Shown piece after piece: positions 60,720-64,000 of a stretch of 64,000 bases of DNA; the first letter of the stretch is position 1; each line of letters begins with the position of its first letter. The notes beneath the pieces were generated by a model that had not been told where the DNA came from, made no database searches, and saw nothing but the letters and a program-made list of their open reading frames with translations. The position numbers and the translations under genes are program-made. This stretch comes from Epiperipatus broadwayi (taxonomy: Eukaryota > Onychophora > Udeonychophora > Euonychophora > Peripatidae): positions 951,001 through 1,015,000 of the forward strand of contig JAQFVV010006342.1 in the NCBI GenBank assembly GCA_028023455.1. The letters are read 5' to 3'.

Positions 60720-62150
60720 TAGCTTTAGTCTTTCAATGTTTATTATATGCATATATATACAATGTAATTTAATTAACATATATATAGAAATATTTTTAAA
60801 AAATCCTATCCTTGTGCTAATTGTAATTGATTTATTTTAACATTTTGAACGTTGGCTTAGAAAAGATTTTATTTAGTATATATATGTTAATCAGTGGCTG
60901 AGTGATTCAGACAGTGAAGGCAGATTCATAGCACTTATGAATGCTACTATCCAGAAGCACACCCAACTATTGTCTACATATATAATGAATAATAAAAAAA
61001 ATCTTAGCTAGCATTCAAAACATTTAAATAAATCAATATATAGAAATAATAAAAAATAATGAAAACAAAATTTACCCTGCAAGCAGTTTTAAACACTGCT
61101 AAAAAAATAACAATTCTAAACCTCAGAGGATATATATTTCATTAGCTGAACATCTAATTTATGAATTGAACTACAGTTCAAAGCATTCTATACAAAGCCG
61201 CAACTCTCCATATAAAAAATACAACAGTTTAATTTGAATGTGAAAGATGTAACATTACATGATAGCAAATTGTGTTTAAATAAATAGTATAATATTAATC
61301 ATTTTATATAAATAAATAATGATCACACTTTGATTTACAAATACCAAACTTTCTGAACTTACAACTTTTACACCAATCAATCCACATAAATGCACTTTAC
61401 TAGTTTTTATATGGTGTGTGTTTTAATTATTATCGTGTGTGCATTTGTGCTTGCAAATAAATGTTAAATGACTTGTTCACACTTTTGATAAAAAAGGCAT
61501 ATGTTATTATACCTTCATTAAAACACATTCAATAAATATCGTATAATAGCATTCCAAATAATAGAACATTCGAAAATAATAAGGTATATGACACACATTC
61601 TTTGATAATGAATAATGTCTACTTAGCAGCATACATAATCCAAGCCTGTACATATATGTATGATGAGAATAAATGACATTTACACATAAATTTAAAAACA
61701 TAAAATGTTTTTGATAGGTTGCAACTTTCAAATATATACACACAACAAAATTATATATGTAAATGTTTTGTAAAATCTAAATGCGTTTGTAAAATTGTTT
61801 ATTATTAAAAAATAAGCTGCAAAAATTCCCAAATGCTCATATTTCATCACAAGAAAGTGTTTTCTGAATAAAATGTGAATGCTTAATTGTTGTTATATAA
61901 ATGAAAAAATATTTTAACACTACTTTTTAAAACAATATGTTTTTTCTGAAATATGTATAGTGTATACCGCTTGGTTAGGAGAAAACAGATTAGAGATTAA
62001 AATATTTTTTATTTTATTTTTAAACCAGCAAAGTATTATTATTATTACTTTTTTTAAAAAAAATTATCTTCTTAACTTTATATTTACGATTTTGCTATAT
62101 TTTAATTTAAAGTCTACATTTTATTGTTATAAATATAACATGACTCTGTC
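60720..62150. other. AT-rich intron of HYKK copy A
   Basis: Upstream of the internal exon. No HYKK N-terminal or middle exon was recognised on the minus strand here. Confidence 0.5.
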
Positions 62151-62155
62151 ATATG

Positions 62156-62219
62156 ATTTCAGCGTACACATTATTTTTTTTGATAATTTTATCAAAAAAA
62201 ATAATGTGTACGCTGAAAT
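62156..62219. repeat. Perfect 64-bp palindrome (31-bp arms, 2-nt centre)
   Basis: Arms start ATTTCAGCGTACACATTATT and end with the exact complement; the centre is GATAATTTTATC. A decayed palindrome would show mismatches, so this is recent or constrained. Confidence 0.97.
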
Positions 62220-62279
62220 AACTCTTTTCTTTTTATTAATTTAGAAACTAATAGATGCCAAAAAAAAAAAAAAAAGTAA

Positions 62280-62450
62280 TAAAACTGATAGATGCCAGAT
62301 AATAATGCTTAATAAATCCTATCTAGTGATATTCTATCTAATATTTCCAGATTAGTTTCTAGATAATGGTTTTCGTCAGTGGCGAGATTTAGACCTTGGA
62401 AGTAGCTGGACTTTTGGGATCTAATGTAGCTACTATACATAATTCCCCCT
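62280..62450 (+). repeat. Partial copy of the 3-kb fold-back family
   Basis: CCAGATTAGTTTCTAG, GTCAGTGGCGAG and GGGATCTAATGTAGC match the central and arm sequences at 3075-3205 in the same order. Only one arm is recognisable. Confidence 0.5.
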
Positions 62451-62459
62451 TTTTTATAT

Positions 62460-64000
62460 AATTACCAAACTTACATTAGGTGGCATGGTTGTGATAAAAG
62501 AAAAAGAACTCTTATAATTAATTGAAATTTTTAATTTTTAGCTCATTTTGATATTTTGCATAAAACTCTTAAAAATTGAAAATAATTACCTATATTCTAT
62601 ATAACAAATATTTATTGCTCTACACAACATTGTTAGATATTAGTCACCAAATATGCGATAATATCAATTTGATGTTAACGCACTTTGTACCATTCATTGT
62701 TCTGGAATATAGTGATGTGGGAGGGGGATATGTCACATGAATAAGAATTCGCAATATATTTTCAGTGGGTGTGACTATTTATAATCACAAGCGACATCAA
62801 TAAAGATCCATCTAACAGATTATAATGTTATATAAAAATATATATAGATAAAAAAAAAAGAGGAGTTGCTTTTCTATGGTTTCGGTTTCATTTGCAAGAT
62901 TTTTATTTTTAATACTGCAGTTCAAAATATGCATATTATTTAATTTTTTTCTGTTATGTTATTGTATAATTTTGACATCTTTTTTTTCTTAAATCGGAAG
63001 AAATGCTGCCTAAAATATGTTTCTTTCTTATTTTCCACTTGGCTTAATAAGAAATAACGATTACAATCCTGATTAGATTGCTTTTTTTTTTTTTTTTGTA
63101 TCAAAAACAAAATATTTGTAATTTTAAAAAAAAAATCAAAATAATGAAAAAAGTTTCAAGATTACGCTTAGACATTTTAAGATATTTATAATACTTTTAA
63201 AATTGAGTGCAATAAATAAGCGAGATTTTTTTATCTCATAAAAAAAAAAAGGAAATGTTTCGCACTTTACAAAGTTCATTGCTATGTCAAAAGTAAATGA
63301 TTCATAATAGAAAAACTCATATTTTAGAGATTTGTTTTTCCACGGTATATCAGTAAATGCGTATGTGCTTTTCTAAGTGAAATCAGAATAAAATGTAATG
63401 TATTCATTATCTAAAGATTATAAGTGCTTCATACGAGTTGTAAACTTGTGTGGTTTAATATAAATATATTTTTCCATAAATAATTATAATGAACTTTTTA
63501 ATGCAAAAATATGAGTTTTTGGTGTGTAATGATACTTCGTGTTTGTTATGATTCCCAGAGTAAGAAAATAATTTTAAATTTACAAGACATTATTATTAAT
63601 ACATCATTATCAATCAACTGTACCTGGCAAAAAATACCATTATAGAAACTAAACACCATAAAGGAATTAACTAAATATTTTCAGTGAGCCTTCCACTATA
63701 ATAACATATAGCAAAAAAGAAACTATTACCCATTACTATGTTCCGACTACTCAAAGGAACTGTAACCATGTCTTCAAAAAAGAAATTTGAACAGAAATAT
63801 GAATCAGAAAAGGGGACTATTAGAGCACATAATAAATCTAATAATGTTAAATATTAATAATTCATTAAATATATATTTGATACAGAATTTAACTTATAAG
63901 ATAATATTAATAGTTGACTTTACAAATTTTATACTTCTACTTGAAGGCTTACTAAATCATAATTAAAACTGAGATGACTTTTAATCATCCCAGATCCTAT
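62460..64000. other. AT-rich DNA to the right edge
   Basis: Homopolymer A/T runs and no coding signal. Remaining 5' exons of HYKK copy A are expected beyond 64000. Confidence 0.5.

Overview
This is a very AT-rich window of animal nuclear DNA, roughly three-quarters A+T by eye. It has introns with GT/AG borders, no operons or ribosome binding sites, many microsatellites (TA, GA, ATT/TAC) and a dense, mostly decayed transposon load. I read it as an invertebrate metazoan. I cannot name the species: penelope-like elements, RTE-type LINEs, BED-finger hAT transposons and hydroxylysine kinase are each too widespread to fix the phylum.

Host genes. All recognisable host coding sequence belongs to one family, hydroxylysine kinase (HYKK; APH/choline-kinase fold), on the minus strand. 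An internal exon (59677-59851) and the terminal exon (35973-36448) splice in register across a 23.2-kb intron and carry the catalytic loop HNDLSDQN and a DFD metal-binding motif. A third exon (15200-15449) encodes a HYKK N-terminus with its own start codon and a splice donor. It lies downstream of the terminal exon, so it cannot belong to the same collinear transcript. The simplest reading is two head-to-tail HYKK paralogs: copy A enters from the right edge and ends at 35973, and copy B starts at 15449 and leaves through the left edge. A CpG-richer stretch just upstream of 15449 is the likely promoter of copy B.

Layout. 1-15 kb: downstream side of copy B, AT-rich, with a fold-back repeat, a penelope (PLE) relic, a long-TIR MITE and a PLE-like repeat cluster. 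15.2-16.3 kb: first exon and putative promoter of copy B. 17-19.7 kb: inverted repeats and a 569-bp GA tract. 20.4-23 kb: two RTE-type LINE remnants arranged tail to tail. 25.3 kb: a complete 370-bp hAT MITE with exact target-site duplications. 26-32.4 kb: minisatellites and the 3' part of a Gypsy-like LTR retrotransposon. 34.0 kb: a 96-bp-arm hairpin with one mismatch. 36.4-59.7 kb: the HYKK intron. It holds a mini-SINE with an empty paralogous site, a series of four small hairpins at 41.8 kb, an RTE LINE with an intact RT reading frame, three PLE copies each built as an inverted-repeat structure abutting TA tracts, an ATT/TAC microsatellite, a complete 3.08-kb hAT element (54078-57154, 8-bp duplication, disrupted transposase) and an old LINE endonuclease. 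59.9-64 kb: another PLE inverted-arm relic, a perfect 31-bp-arm palindrome and AT-rich DNA.

I found no CRISPR array, operon, rRNA or functional tRNA, and no convincing novel protein system. The observations most worth following are the HYKK exon order, the repeated inverted-dimer architecture of the PLEs at TA tracts, the near-perfect 34.0-kb hairpin, and the hairpin series at 41.8 kb.
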